64,000 bases of DNA, from the NCBI GenBank assembly GCA_910575445.1, contig CAJTFW010000012.1, forward strand, positions 29,165 to 93,164, given 5' to 3'. This DNA comes from Lachnospiraceae bacterium (lineage in GTDB: Bacteria; Bacillota; Clostridia; Lachnospirales; Lachnospiraceae). A program made the position numbers and the translations under genes. This document shows, in pieces, positions 44,758 through 53,700 of the stretch. The notes below the pieces were generated by a model. It worked only from the letters and a program-made list of their open reading frames with translations, did no database searches and was not told the DNA's origin. Each line of letters begins with the position of its first letter. Position 1 is the first letter of the stretch.

Positions 44758-45777
44758 TTAATAAAATACATGATTCCCAATGACAATTCCATTGATACTT
44801 CCATTAGACCTTCTAAAATGTGTCAGCGTTCCAACGGTCGTCTCTCCATTCAGTGCCGCTTGTGCTGCCTGAATACAGATAGAGCGTGGTCCTGCTGCCT
44901 GAATCGCTGCAACTTTTCCAGTTGCTGCTGGTGTAAACTGTCCTGGTGCAGAGATAACTGCTGCAATCGAATTGGGATAAGCCCCGCTTCTCACACGGTT
45001 CATCACCACTGCGCCTACCGCAACCTGCCCTTCATATGGCTGATTGCCTGCTTCTGCCTGGATGAGCGCTGCAAGTAAAAGCAACTCATCATTCGATGCC
45101 GCAATCGCTCCTAAGTTAGAAGTACGGCGTTCTTTCTCTTCTGCTGCCTTTCTAGCAGCTTCCTCTGTCTTAATCTCATCAAGTGTCTTTGCCTTTCCAT
45201 ACTGGTAAGACACTTCCACAAACTCACCAGAGATATAGTTAATCTCTCCGTCCGAGTAGATAATCTCAAGCCAGCCATCTTTCTCCTCGCCGACCTCTAT
45301 GGTCTCGCCTTGTGCGATTAAATCAATTACATGTGCATCCATATTGGCTTCTGCTCTTACCCGAAGTGTCTGAGCAGTCACGGTTGCAATCTTCTTTGTA
45401 TCTTTTGCCGCCTGCTCTTCTGCATCGACGCCAAAAGCAAGATAGTCATTGCTGACCCATCCTGTTACATTGCCGGAGCGAATCATCGTCCATCCTTCGG
45501 TCCGTTTTACAATCTCACCGGCGTTGCCTTTAAACATCTTGCCAATAACCGCTGCATCAGTCCCTGGCTCTGTGCGGACACTGACAGAGTCATCCACTTT
45601 CGCCATTACTTTTCCATCCCAAACTTCTTCTGCAAGGATTTCTTCTACATCTTCTGCTGTCAACTGGTCCATTAACGCATTTAAGGTGTCTTCTCCTTCA
45701 TTTCCCAGACCTGCAAATCCAGTCTGGCACAACCACATAGCTGCAAGAAGAAAGATTGCCATTCCTTTTTTCCACAT
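44758..45777 (-). CDS. Secreted SH3-domain cell-wall hydrolase, SleB type
   Basis: 339 residues. Signal peptide (residues 1-22, GMAIFLLAAMWLCQTGFA), two SH3b domains (~60-115 and ~130-185; VRTEPGTDAAVIGKM, LRVRAEANMDAHVI), a K/E-rich linker, and a C-terminal Hydrolase_2/SleB domain starting LLLLAALIQAEAGNQPYEGQVAVGAVVMNRVRSG with the expected Glu. SleB-type enzymes are lytic transglycosylases or amidases; the SH3 domains suggest vegetative wall binding rather than a spore cortex role. Own promoter at 45825-45854. Confidence 0.88.
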   Translation of the reverse strand: MWKKGMAIFLLAAMWLCQTGFAGLGNEGEDTLNALMDQLTAEDVEEILAEEVWDGKVMAKVDDSVSVRTEPGTDAAVIGKMFKGNAGEIVKRTEGWTMIRSGNVTGWVSNDYLAFGVDAEEQAAKDTKKIATVTAQTLRVRAEANMDAHVIDLIAQGETIEVGEEKDGWLEIIYSDGEINYISGEFVEVSYQYGKAKTLDEIKTEEAARKAAEEKERRTSNLGAIAASNDELLLLAALIQAEAGNQPYEGQVAVGAVVMNRVRSGAYPNSIAAVISAPGQFTPAATGKVAAIQAAGPRSICIQAAQAALNGETTVGTLTHFRRSNGSINGIVIGNHVFY

Positions 45778-45789
45778 CTGAACTCCCTC

Positions 45790-45854
45790 CTAAATATTAC
45801 GGAAATATTACATTTATTACAGGGATTTTATCAGATATTACGTTATTTGTCAAC
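45790..45854 (-). promoter_or_regulatory. Promoter of the wall hydrolase with repeated GTAATA elements
   Basis: TTGACA (45849-45854) and TAAAAT (45825-45830) are 18 bp apart. Downstream, GTAATA-like hexamers recur; TGTAAT-ATTTC-CGTAAT fits the WalR consensus TGTWAH-N5-TGTWAH with one mismatch. Suggests, but does not prove, WalR control of this hydrolase. Confidence 0.5.
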
Positions 45855-45871
45855 TTTTTATTAAGAATTCC

Positions 45872-47584
45872 TTAAGATTTGTTTCGGACTGGCCTCATAA
45901 TTGCATCATCTTCCGATGCTTTCCAATCATCTGCAAGGTCTGCAAGACGAAGATATTCTCTATAATGTTGCAAATATCTATCGCTTTTTTCTTCTCTTGG
46001 AATAAATTCTTTGATGCTTCTTGCTGCCATCTGCTCTGACGCTTTTTCTACATCTTGATAGACGCCTCCGGCAATCGCCGCATAGATGGCTGCGCCAAGT
46101 GCACAGGTCTGGTCAGCATCTAAGATAGAGATTTTCTTTTGTAATACATCTGCCATCATCTGCATAATATAATCGGATTTTTTGGAGATGCCTCCAACGG
46201 CAACGACCCTTTCAATCTCGATGCCAGCATCCTCAAAGCCGCTCATAATCCGCTTTAGTCCGCAGACTGCACCAAAGACCAGTGCACGGTACAGATACGG
46301 CGCCTCAATACCAAGCGTTAGATTGGCAATCATCGCCTTTTGAAAATCGTCGGTATCAGGATATCTGCGTCCGTTAAACCAGTCAAGTGCGATGGGAAAG
46401 ACATCTTCTGGAAGCTTTTCAGCCTCTCTTTGTAGTGCTGGCAGTAAGGATTCTTCTAATTTTTCCACAAGTTCTCGTGCCTGTGTCTCTTCTAAGAGAG
46501 CAGTTACCTCCTTGACTGGCCACATCAATATTTTTTTAAACCATGCGAAGATATCACCAAAAGCTGCCTGACCAGTCTCGATACCTACGAAGTCTGGAAG
46601 GATGGAGTTCTCTGCCTGGCCACCATAGCTTCTGATGTCCTTTCCATGCAGATAATCAGCCTTAACCACAATCATATCCACCGCCGAGGTTCCCATCGTG
46701 CACACCATGGTTTTCTCCCGGATTCCCGCCCCTACAGCGCCAGCATGGGCATCAAAAGAGCTGCCGGAGACGGCAATTCCTTCGATAAGTCCAAGTCTTT
46801 TGGCCCACTCTTTTGAGAGTGTCCCTGCTTTTACAACAGAAGCTTGCGGGCTTCTCTGATAGCGCTCTCTGACAAGCAGAAGATAAGGGTCTAGTTCTTC
46901 TAATACTTCCACCGAAGGCAACCCCTCCCAAGCGCTGTGCCAGAGTGCTTTGTGGCCGGCTGCACAGGCACTGTGATACATCTCTTCTGGAATAGTATTG
47001 CCACTTAACAGCCCCACCATCCAGTCACAGTGCTCAATCCAGGTATATGCTGCCTCTTTGATGCGCGGATTCTTCCGAATGGTATGTAGTATCTTGGCCC
47101 AGAACCACTCTGCACAGTATTTGCCCTGGTATCTGCTATAATCAATCTCGCTTCCATGTACAAAGATTTCGTTGATTTGTTCTGCTTCTTCCACCGCAGA
47201 GTGGTCTTTCCACAGATGAAACATCGCATCTTCACACTCTGCAAACTCCTCAATAAGCGCTAGTGGAACTCCCTTCTGGTTGACAGGAGCCGGTGTGGAG
47301 CCGGTGGTATCGACCCCAATTCCGACAATCTGTACTCTTACTTCTTCTGAAACCATGGAAACTGCTTCTTTGACACATGACTCCAAAGACTCCAGATAAT
47401 CAAGAGGATGCTGTCTAAAAATACTCTGCTCTGGATGCTGATACAGCCCCTGTTTCCAGCGCGGATAGAAGGAGACTCCGCTGCCAAGCACATGTCCATC
47501 TTCTGTGTCTGTCACAATTGCCCGGACAGAGTCACTTCCAAAATCCACTCCTATTACATATGTTTTCTTTTTCTCTGACATCAT
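45872..47584 (-). CDS. araB: FGGY-family sugar kinase, ribulokinase-like
   Basis: 570 residues. FGGY-N domain begins VIGVDFGSDSVRAIVTD, with GIGVDTTGSTPAPV and the catalytic-type Asp in SGSSFDAHAGAVGAG; the C-domain has VAVGGISKKSDYIMQMMADVLQ and DQTCALGAAIYAA. Length and YHSACAAGHKALWH are those of ribulokinase AraB. With the split transketolase genes and ROK regulator it forms a pentose/pentulose catabolic operon. It overlaps the transketolase C-subunit gene by 4 bp. Assigning L-ribulose rather than another ketose is by similarity only. Confidence 0.8.
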   Translation of the reverse strand: MMSEKKKTYVIGVDFGSDSVRAIVTDTEDGHVLGSGVSFYPRWKQGLYQHPEQSIFRQHPLDYLESLESCVKEAVSMVSEEVRVQIVGIGVDTTGSTPAPVNQKGVPLALIEEFAECEDAMFHLWKDHSAVEEAEQINEIFVHGSEIDYSRYQGKYCAEWFWAKILHTIRKNPRIKEAAYTWIEHCDWMVGLLSGNTIPEEMYHSACAAGHKALWHSAWEGLPSVEVLEELDPYLLLVRERYQRSPQASVVKAGTLSKEWAKRLGLIEGIAVSGSSFDAHAGAVGAGIREKTMVCTMGTSAVDMIVVKADYLHGKDIRSYGGQAENSILPDFVGIETGQAAFGDIFAWFKKILMWPVKEVTALLEETQARELVEKLEESLLPALQREAEKLPEDVFPIALDWFNGRRYPDTDDFQKAMIANLTLGIEAPYLYRALVFGAVCGLKRIMSGFEDAGIEIERVVAVGGISKKSDYIMQMMADVLQKKISILDADQTCALGAAIYAAIAGGVYQDVEKASEQMAARSIKEFIPREEKSDRYLQHYREYLRLADLADDWKASEDDAIMRPVRNKS

Positions 47585-48558
47585 TTTTTACGTCCAATCG
47601 CTTTTTTACAGCACTCCACAATATGTTCAGGAGTCAGACCATATTTTTCCAGAAGTTCTTTAGGTGAACCAGAATGACCAAAGGTATCCTCTACTCCGAC
47701 AAACTCCATTGGCACAGGCTCAGAGGAGACAAGTACTTCTGCCACAGCACTTCCAAGTCCACCGATAACATTGTGTTCTTCTGCCGTAACAATCGCACCG
47801 GTCTCTTTGGCTGCTTTTAAAATCAGTTCTTTATCAATCGGTTTAATGGTATGCATGTCGATAACTCTTGCATGAATTCCCTCTGCTGCAAGTTGTTTTT
47901 CTGCTTTTAATGCTTCCTGTACCATCAGACCACAGGCAATGATAGTTACATCGCTGCCATCTGTCAATTCCATGCCTTTTCCAATCTCAAAATGATAATC
48001 TTTAAAGCCATCTGTTACACACTCTACAGCGCCCCGTCCGGTTCTTAAATAACAAGGCCCCTGTCTTTTTATCATAGCCTCGGTTGCAAGATGTGCCTCA
48101 TATGCATCACATGGTACAATAACCGTCATCTTTGGCATCGTACGCATCAGGCTGATATCTTCAATACACTGATGCGTTGCGCCGTCCTCTCCTACGGTCA
48201 GCCCGGCATGGCTTCCAACTATCTTAACATTCAGTCCTGGATATGCTACTGCATTGCGTATCTGGTCATAGACTCTTCCGCAGGCAAACATTGCAAAAGT
48301 ATGTACAAACGCTGTAGCGCCGCAGGTAGCAAATCCAGCAGCGACATCCACCATATTAGCCTCTGCAATCCCCATATTGAAAAAACGCTCTTTATATGTT
48401 TCTGCAAAATAGCTTGTCATCGTACAGCTTTTTAAATCCGCGTCAAAGACATAGACCTTTGGGTCATCTCCAAATTCTTTCAGTGCACGCCCGTAAGCAA
48501 CTCTTGTTGATAGATTTTCACCCATTTTTTTAACCCTCCAGTTCCCTAATTCTGTCAT
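47581..48558 (-). CDS. Transketolase, C-terminal subunit
   Basis: 325 residues: pyrimidine-binding domain (VAYGRALKEFGDDPKVYVFDADL, RFFNMGIAEANMVDVAAGFA, HAGLTVGEDGATHQCIEDI) and transketolase C domain (TAEEHNVIGGLGSAVAEVL). It pairs with the PP-domain subunit encoded just upstream; the two together equal one full transketolase. Start at ATG 48558 lies inside the end of that gene (29-bp overlap); an internal ATG at 48525 (MGENLSTRV) is possible. Confidence 0.92.
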   Translation of the reverse strand: MTELGNWRVKKMGENLSTRVAYGRALKEFGDDPKVYVFDADLKSCTMTSYFAETYKERFFNMGIAEANMVDVAAGFATCGATAFVHTFAMFACGRVYDQIRNAVAYPGLNVKIVGSHAGLTVGEDGATHQCIEDISLMRTMPKMTVIVPCDAYEAHLATEAMIKRQGPCYLRTGRGAVECVTDGFKDYHFEIGKGMELTDGSDVTIIACGLMVQEALKAEKQLAAEGIHARVIDMHTIKPIDKELILKAAKETGAIVTAEEHNVIGGLGSAVAEVLVSSEPVPMEFVGVEDTFGHSGSPKELLEKYGLTPEHIVECCKKAIGRKK

Positions 48559-49369
48559 TTAATTCGGTATACGCAATCTCCCATTCTTCCTTGGTTGGCT
48601 GTCCACCATGGAAGCGGACCTGATTCTCAAAGACAGAGACTCCTTTTCCTTTTATGGTATCTGCCACGATTACGCTTGGCTTTCCCTTTAAGGCAGAAGC
48701 TTGTTCGATGGCATCTGCAATCTGCTCTACATCATGACCATCTATTTCCAATACATTCCATCCAAAAGCTTTAAATTTCTCTCCAATTGGATAAGGTGAC
48801 ATTACTTCTGTCAGTGGGCCATCTAATTGTAATTTATTGTTATCTACAAAGGCAATCAGATTATCTGCCTGATAGTGAGCGGCTGCCATTGCTGCTTCCC
48901 ATATCTGGCCTTCCTGAATCTCTCCATCGCCCATAATACAAAATACCTGGTATCCAAGCTCTTTGCATTTTCCATACATCGCCATGCCAAGCGCTACAGA
49001 AAGTCCCTGTCCTAGAGAACCACCTGACATATCAACACCTGGGACATGAATCTCGACATGCCCGGATAAATCGCTGTCAATCTTACGAAAAGTAGAGAGA
49101 TGTTCTTTTTCAAAATATCCCCGAAGTGCCAGTGTTGCATACATCGTCGGAGAGCAATGCCCTTTGGAGAGTACCAGACGGTCTCTGTTTTCCATATCTG
49201 GATTTTCAGGGTCAATATTCATCTTGTCAAAATACAGCACTGATAAAATCTCTGCCATCGAAAAAGAGCCTCCGATATGGCCTGAACCAGCTGTCTGTAT
49301 TGTCTCTAATGCGGTCTTACGAATCTTATTCGCCCACAGATTCAGTTCTTTTTTTGTTTCACTCTTCAT
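48530..49369 (-). CDS. Transketolase, N-terminal (thiamine diphosphate) subunit
   Basis: 279 residues. The ThDP-binding motif GDGEIQEGQIWEAAMAAAHYQADNLIAFVDNN is clear (~residues 148-180), preceded by GSGHIGGSFSMAEIL and SGGSLGQGLSVALGMA. Split transketolases are common in Firmicutes. It exchanges two-carbon units between pentose and hexose phosphates. It lies 21 nt after the permease remnant in the operon. Confidence 0.93.
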   Translation of the reverse strand: MKSETKKELNLWANKIRKTALETIQTAGSGHIGGSFSMAEILSVLYFDKMNIDPENPDMENRDRLVLSKGHCSPTMYATLALRGYFEKEHLSTFRKIDSDLSGHVEIHVPGVDMSGGSLGQGLSVALGMAMYGKCKELGYQVFCIMGDGEIQEGQIWEAAMAAAHYQADNLIAFVDNNKLQLDGPLTEVMSPYPIGEKFKAFGWNVLEIDGHDVEQIADAIEQASALKGKPSVIVADTIKGKGVSVFENQVRFHGGQPTKEEWEIAYTELNDRIRELEG

Positions 49370-49390
49370 GATTTTTAAGCTCCTCTAATT

Positions 49391-50349
49391 CTATTTTGCC
49401 GAATTCTGACGTTTTTGTTTCATCATATCCACATAGACAGCTATGATGATAATGATACCTTTTAATACATACTGCCAGTAGGAATTGACACGCATCAGAT
49501 TTAGTCCGTTGGAGATAATACCAATAATCAGAACACCGATAATCAGTCCTCCTACGGTACCAGTTCCTCCAAAGAAGGAAGTGCCTCCTAAGACAGCTGC
49601 TGCAATCGCATCAGTCTCATAGCCCTCTCCTGTGGATGGCTGTCCAGAAGACAGACGTGCTGCCAGCACAACGCCACAAAAGCCTGCCATTGCACCACTG
49701 ATGGTCCATACCAGAATCTTAATCTTGTTGATATCAATACCGGAAAAGCGGGCAGATGTCTCATTGCCACCAACTGCATAGATATGTCGCCCAGTCCTTG
49801 TCTTATTTAATAGGAAATAATCCAATATCAGGAAAATGGTCATATAGATAACCGGATATGGAATCGGCCCTAGAGAACCTGTTCCAAATGCTCCAAACGC
49901 ACGGTTTGTCGTGGTCACTGGTGAACCGTTGGCCAGAAGATATGCTGCTCCACGGCAGATAGACTGCATAGCAAGTGTTACCACAAAAGGATGAATCCCT
50001 GTATAGGTGATAATCGCACCATTTAACATGCCGATAATAACACCGATTAAGATACCAACTAAGATACCAACCCAGATAGGAAGCCCTAGATTTTCAAAGG
50101 TCATTACACAGAGCACACCGCTAAGTGCCGCCAAAGCGCCGCCGGTTAAGTCAATACCAGCCAAGATAATTGCCATCTGTACACCAATCGCCAGATAACA
50201 GTTGGTTGCACAAGTACGAAGCAGATTGACAATATTGGTTCTTGTCAAAAAGTTGTTGCCAAAGATAGAAAAGAACAGACACATGGTCGCCAAAGCGAGC
50301 TTGCTGTCATCATTACAGCCATTGTAAGTCCCAATAGTCTCTTTTTCAT
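49391..50349 (-). pseudogene. Sugar ABC permease (RbsC-like) fused to the signal-peptide start of a lost binding protein
   Basis: From residue MCLFFSIFGNNFLTRTNIVNLLR on, this is a RbsC-type permease with ~8-9 membrane helices and the family loop (EGYETDAIAAAVLGGTSFFGG), about 300 residues. Its upstream end is not a permease start. The only well-placed start (ATG 50349, AGGAAGAGAAAAAGATT) begins MKKRLLGLTMAVMMTASSLW, a typical binding-protein signal peptide, in another frame and stopping after 34 codons. A single deletion from early binding-protein codons to about codon 25 of the permease explains this; the ATPase gene is gone. The remaining permease has no good start and no ATPase partner, so it is very likely non-functional. 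Confidence 0.75.
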
Positions 50350-50417
50350 AATCTTTTTCTCTTCCTTTCTTTTTTATATTTATCTTCTTGCTAGCATTGA
50401 AGAAAAAATATCTTGCT

Positions 50418-51650
50418 CTATGATTCCTCTCGAATCTGCCGAAGCTTCTCAAGAATCAGATTTTCCTTGTAAAGCCTCTCTAACACATAATAATAGCCTC
50501 CAAGCAAAAAGGAATCTTCACTTAATCTGGAATAGCGGATGGAGATGCTCTCCCCCACCAGAGGATGGACAAACTGCTTGACCACCTGCTCCACCTTTTC
50601 AATAAATGTATCTTCTTCGGGATAATCTGGCCCTAAGATAATGCAATCTGGATTGATAATATATACAATACTTGCGATGCCATACCCAAGCATCCATGCC
50701 ATCTTCTCAATCGCTAAGATGGCTAGAGGGTCTCTTTGCCGATAAGCCTCCACAATCTCTAGATAGGTACTTTCTTTATGTAAGATGCTGCCTGGAAATT
50801 CATACATCCTCTCTAGCATATAGCGGACGGCACTCTCTGTTCCTGCGCAGTATTCAAAAGTCCCTTCGGACTCTCCTAGATGTCTTCTGCCATTATAATT
50901 GACACCCATATGCCCAATCTCGCCGGCAATTCCCATCTGTCCTTCTACAATCTTTCCATTGATAACGATACCAGCTCCAATACCAAAACCTCTGGAACGT
51001 ATAATAATCAAACTGGTGTTCTTATCTTCTCGCACTTCTTCCGCGTTACGCCACTCTGCATAGGCAGCAAGCTTGGCATCGTGCTTCATCATCACCGGAA
51101 GCTCTAGCGCTTCCTCTAATTCTGCCCGGATATTGACCTGACTAAACTGTTCAAACTCTGAGATTTCAAAAAGGTCATTCCCATCCGATTTGCGGCGGAT
51201 ATAAGGACCTGGTACCGCAAGACTAACCCCTACAATATTTTTCTTACCAAACTGTTCTCTTAATTTTAGGGCACTTTTTTTCAGCTTGTCCATCACCATA
51301 TGGATATCTTCGTTTTTCTCAAACTGGCAGCGGCTGTGGCTTACCTGCTTGCCATTTAGTGTATAGACTCCTATCTGAAAATCTTTTCTGGTAATCCCCA
51401 TAGACATAATATAGATGCCATCTAATTTTAGATAAATCTGCTCACCTCTTCGCCCGGATGCGGTATCTCCATTTGTGGCAATAATGCCCATCTCTAGAAA
51501 TTCATTGATAATATTGGTAATCGTCGCCTTCTGAAGGCCACTTTCTGCCGCTAATTCTGTACGGGTCATACTTCCCCCCTCTAAAAGCGTCTTAAAAACC
51601 AATGTACGATTATTTTTCTGCATTTCGGTACTATTCATGCCTCGATTCAT
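50418..51650 (-). CDS. ROK-family transcriptional regulator (XylR-like)
   Basis: 410 residues; ATG 51650 behind AGGAGGTAAGGCA. N-terminal winged helix (NNRTLVFKTLLEGGSMTRTELAAESGLQKATITNIINEFL) and C-terminal ROK fold (VVGVSLAVPGP-like segment, GIAGEIGHMGVNYNGR). The usual zinc-site Cys cluster is only partly kept: a single CAG (YCAGTES) is seen, so sugar-kinase activity is not expected. It is first in the pentose cluster and probably represses it and itself. Operator-like repeats lie upstream at 51677-51732. Confidence 0.9.
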   Translation of the reverse strand: MNRGMNSTEMQKNNRTLVFKTLLEGGSMTRTELAAESGLQKATITNIINEFLEMGIIATNGDTASGRRGEQIYLKLDGIYIMSMGITRKDFQIGVYTLNGKQVSHSRCQFEKNEDIHMVMDKLKKSALKLREQFGKKNIVGVSLAVPGPYIRRKSDGNDLFEISEFEQFSQVNIRAELEEALELPVMMKHDAKLAAYAEWRNAEEVREDKNTSLIIIRSRGFGIGAGIVINGKIVEGQMGIAGEIGHMGVNYNGRRHLGESEGTFEYCAGTESAVRYMLERMYEFPGSILHKESTYLEIVEAYRQRDPLAILAIEKMAWMLGYGIASIVYIINPDCIILGPDYPEEDTFIEKVEQVVKQFVHPLVGESISIRYSRLSEDSFLLGGYYYVLERLYKENLILEKLRQIREES

Positions 51651-51676
51651 TGCCTTACCTCCTGTCTTTTCTATTG

Positions 51677-51783
51677 TTCATTGATTTAACTAGGGAAGTA
51701 TATCGCTCCTTTATATAGTTTATTGATTTAACATTATTTCCTTTTGTGTTTTCCATATTACACGATTTTTTTCCCTATGTCAA
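51677..51783 (-). promoter_or_regulatory. ROK gene promoter and operator-like direct repeats
   Basis: TTGACA (51778-51783) and TAATAT (51755-51760) are 17 bp apart. Downstream, TTYATTGATTTAAC occurs at 51677-51690 and 51719-51732, 42 bp (four turns) apart; a related TTTATTCATTGAAC lies at 51849-51862. This fits autorepression by the ROK protein. Confidence 0.6.
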
Positions 51784-51864
51784 TCCTTTTTTGTGAATTT
51801 TTTCAAATATATGTGTTATTTGTGTTCATTCAATTTACTATATTATAGTTTATTCATTGAACAC

Positions 51865-51905
51865 AAGAAGGCGCCTGGTCATGTTCAGAGACCAGGCGCC
51901 TTCTT
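51865..51905. terminator. Strong terminator behind the SpoU methyltransferase gene
   Basis: Perfect 16-bp stem (AAGAAGGCGCCTGGTC / GACCAGGCGCCTTCTT) with a 9-nt loop. It overlaps the stop codon of the rRNA methyltransferase gene (stop at 51905). Confidence 0.85.
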
Positions 51906-52684
51906 TATATTCCCCTGCGCTGCCGGTATACTTCATACATCAAAATCGATGCTGCCACCGCTGCATTTAATGATTCTAACTTTCCCTGCATTGGAATCCG
52001 AATCAAGGTATCTGCTTTTTGACTTAAGCTTTCGCTCAGTCCATTTCCTTCATTCCCAATCAAAAATGCACATCCGCTTTGATAATCTTCTTTGTCATAG
52101 CTGTTCTTTCCATCCAGATGTGCTGCATACGTACGTATTCCTTTCTTTGAGAGTTGCAAAAGAATCTCTTCTAGTGCATCTACATATAAAAATGGCATCC
52201 GGTAAATGGAGCCCATCGTAGAGCGAATGGTCTTGGGATTATAGAGGTCTACCGAGGTGCCACTTAGAATCACACCATCCACCCCGGCCCCTTCTGCTGT
52301 TCGAAGAATGGTCCCTACATTCCCTGGGTCTTGCAACTGTTCTAGAAGAAGCAGATGTGGATTTTCTTTTTGTATCATATCCTCTAACTGGTAGTTGTTC
52401 CTCTTGATAATACATAAGATTCCCTGTGGTGTCTTTGTATCACTTACACTTGCAAAGACTCTGTCATCTAGGATTTCTGCCTCTAATCCTGCAAGAAAAG
52501 CCTGTCCCTTTTCTTCGAACAGGCTTTTGGAAATGTACACTTTCTGAATCCGCTCCCGCGGGGCTTCCTGGTACATCTTGATGCCTTCGACCAGATACAC
52601 CCCTTCTTCTTTTCTTACTTTGGCTTTTTTGGCCAACTGTTGCAGATGCTTTACTTGCGGATTGGAAGTACTTGTAATCATCAT
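51905..52684 (-). CDS. SpoU/TrmH-family RNA 2'-O-methyltransferase
   Basis: 259 residues. N-terminal substrate-binding domain (ISTSNPQVKHLQQLAKKAKVRKEEGVYLVEG-like), then the SPOUT knot: LLEQLQDPGNVGTILRTAEGAGVDG, FLIGNEGNGLS, IPMQGKLESLNAAVAASILMYE. This is the RlmB/TsnR-like organisation; the exact rRNA or tRNA target cannot be told. It overlaps pfkA by 4 bp. Start is ATG 52684 or 52681 (double Met). Confidence 0.93.
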   Translation of the reverse strand: MMITSTSNPQVKHLQQLAKKAKVRKEEGVYLVEGIKMYQEAPRERIQKVYISKSLFEEKGQAFLAGLEAEILDDRVFASVSDTKTPQGILCIIKRNNYQLEDMIQKENPHLLLLEQLQDPGNVGTILRTAEGAGVDGVILSGTSVDLYNPKTIRSTMGSIYRMPFLYVDALEEILLQLSKKGIRTYAAHLDGKNSYDKEDYQSGCAFLIGNEGNGLSESLSQKADTLIRIPMQGKLESLNAAVAASILMYEVYRQRRGI

Positions 52685-53655
52685 TTCGCCATATCCGCAG
52701 AGACAGAAACCATATAGCCTGGAACGCCTTTGTTCATACCAAGTGCTTCATCAATATCAAAATCTTTAAACTCTCCGTTTTTGTAACCAACTACACGATT
52801 GGTCTTACCCTCACAGAGTAAATCAACGGCAAGTCCGCCCATCATCGTTGCATAGACACGGTCCCGGCAAGTAGGATTACCGCCGCGCTGCATATATCCT
52901 AAGATGGTTGCACGTGTCTCCATACCAGTTGCCGCTTCGATTCTTCTAGCCATTGAAGTGGAGTGACCAATGCCTTCTGCATTGATAATAATATAGTGCT
53001 TTTTGCCACTTTTACGATTCGCTACAATATCGTTGATAATCTTCTGCTCGTCGTAGTCATACTGTTCTGGTATCAGGATAGACTCTGCACCGTTGGCAAT
53101 TCCGCACCACAGTGCAATATAACCGGCATTTCTCCCCATAACTTCGATAATACTGCAGCGTTCGTGGGAGGTTGAAGTATCACGCACTTTGTCGATAGCC
53201 TGCATTGCCGTATTGACGGCTGTATCAAATCCAATCGTATACTCGGTACAAGCAATATCTAAGTCAATGGTTCCTGGCACACCTACGGTATTGACTCCAA
53301 AAGCTGCTAACTTCTGTGCGCCGGCAAAAGAACCATCCCCGCCAATAACCACCAAGCCATCAATTCCATGCTTTTTACAGATTTCTGCGCCCTTTTTCTG
53401 TCCTTCTTCTGTACGAAACTCAGAACAACGCGCCGTAAAGAGAATTGTTCCACCTTTATCTAAGATATCACTGACAGACTCTCTTCCCATATCAATAATA
53501 TCTTCCTCTAAAAGCCCCTGATAGCCTCTGCGGATTCCTTTTACTTTCTTGCCATTTGCACATGCTTTGCGTACAACTGCGCGAATGGCAGCATTCATGC
53601 CCGGTGCATCACCACCGCTTGTCAAAACCCCAATTGTGTTGATTTCTTTTGCCAT
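52681..53655 (-). CDS. pfkA: ATP-dependent 6-phosphofructokinase
   Basis: 324 residues from ATG 53655 (MAKEINTIGVLTSGGDAPG), chosen over an upstream in-frame start because AAAGGAGACGTC precedes it. GGDAPGMNAAIRAVVR binds ATP; GGDGSFAGAQKL and PGTIDLDIACTEYTIGFDTAVNTA carry the catalytic Asp region (L replaces the usual N, as in many Clostridia); MGRNAGYIALWCGIANGAE follows. It makes fructose 1,6-bisphosphate in glycolysis. It is followed by the rRNA methyltransferase with a 4-bp overlap and preceded by dnaE. Confidence 0.96.
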   Translation of the reverse strand: MAKEINTIGVLTSGGDAPGMNAAIRAVVRKACANGKKVKGIRRGYQGLLEEDIIDMGRESVSDILDKGGTILFTARCSEFRTEEGQKKGAEICKKHGIDGLVVIGGDGSFAGAQKLAAFGVNTVGVPGTIDLDIACTEYTIGFDTAVNTAMQAIDKVRDTSTSHERCSIIEVMGRNAGYIALWCGIANGAESILIPEQYDYDEQKIINDIVANRKSGKKHYIIINAEGIGHSTSMARRIEAATGMETRATILGYMQRGGNPTCRDRVYATMMGGLAVDLLCEGKTNRVVGYKNGEFKDFDIDEALGMNKGVPGYMVSVSADMAK

Positions 53656-53700
53656 GACGTCTCCTTTGCCCATAATATGAATTCAAGTTTTTCTTTAATT

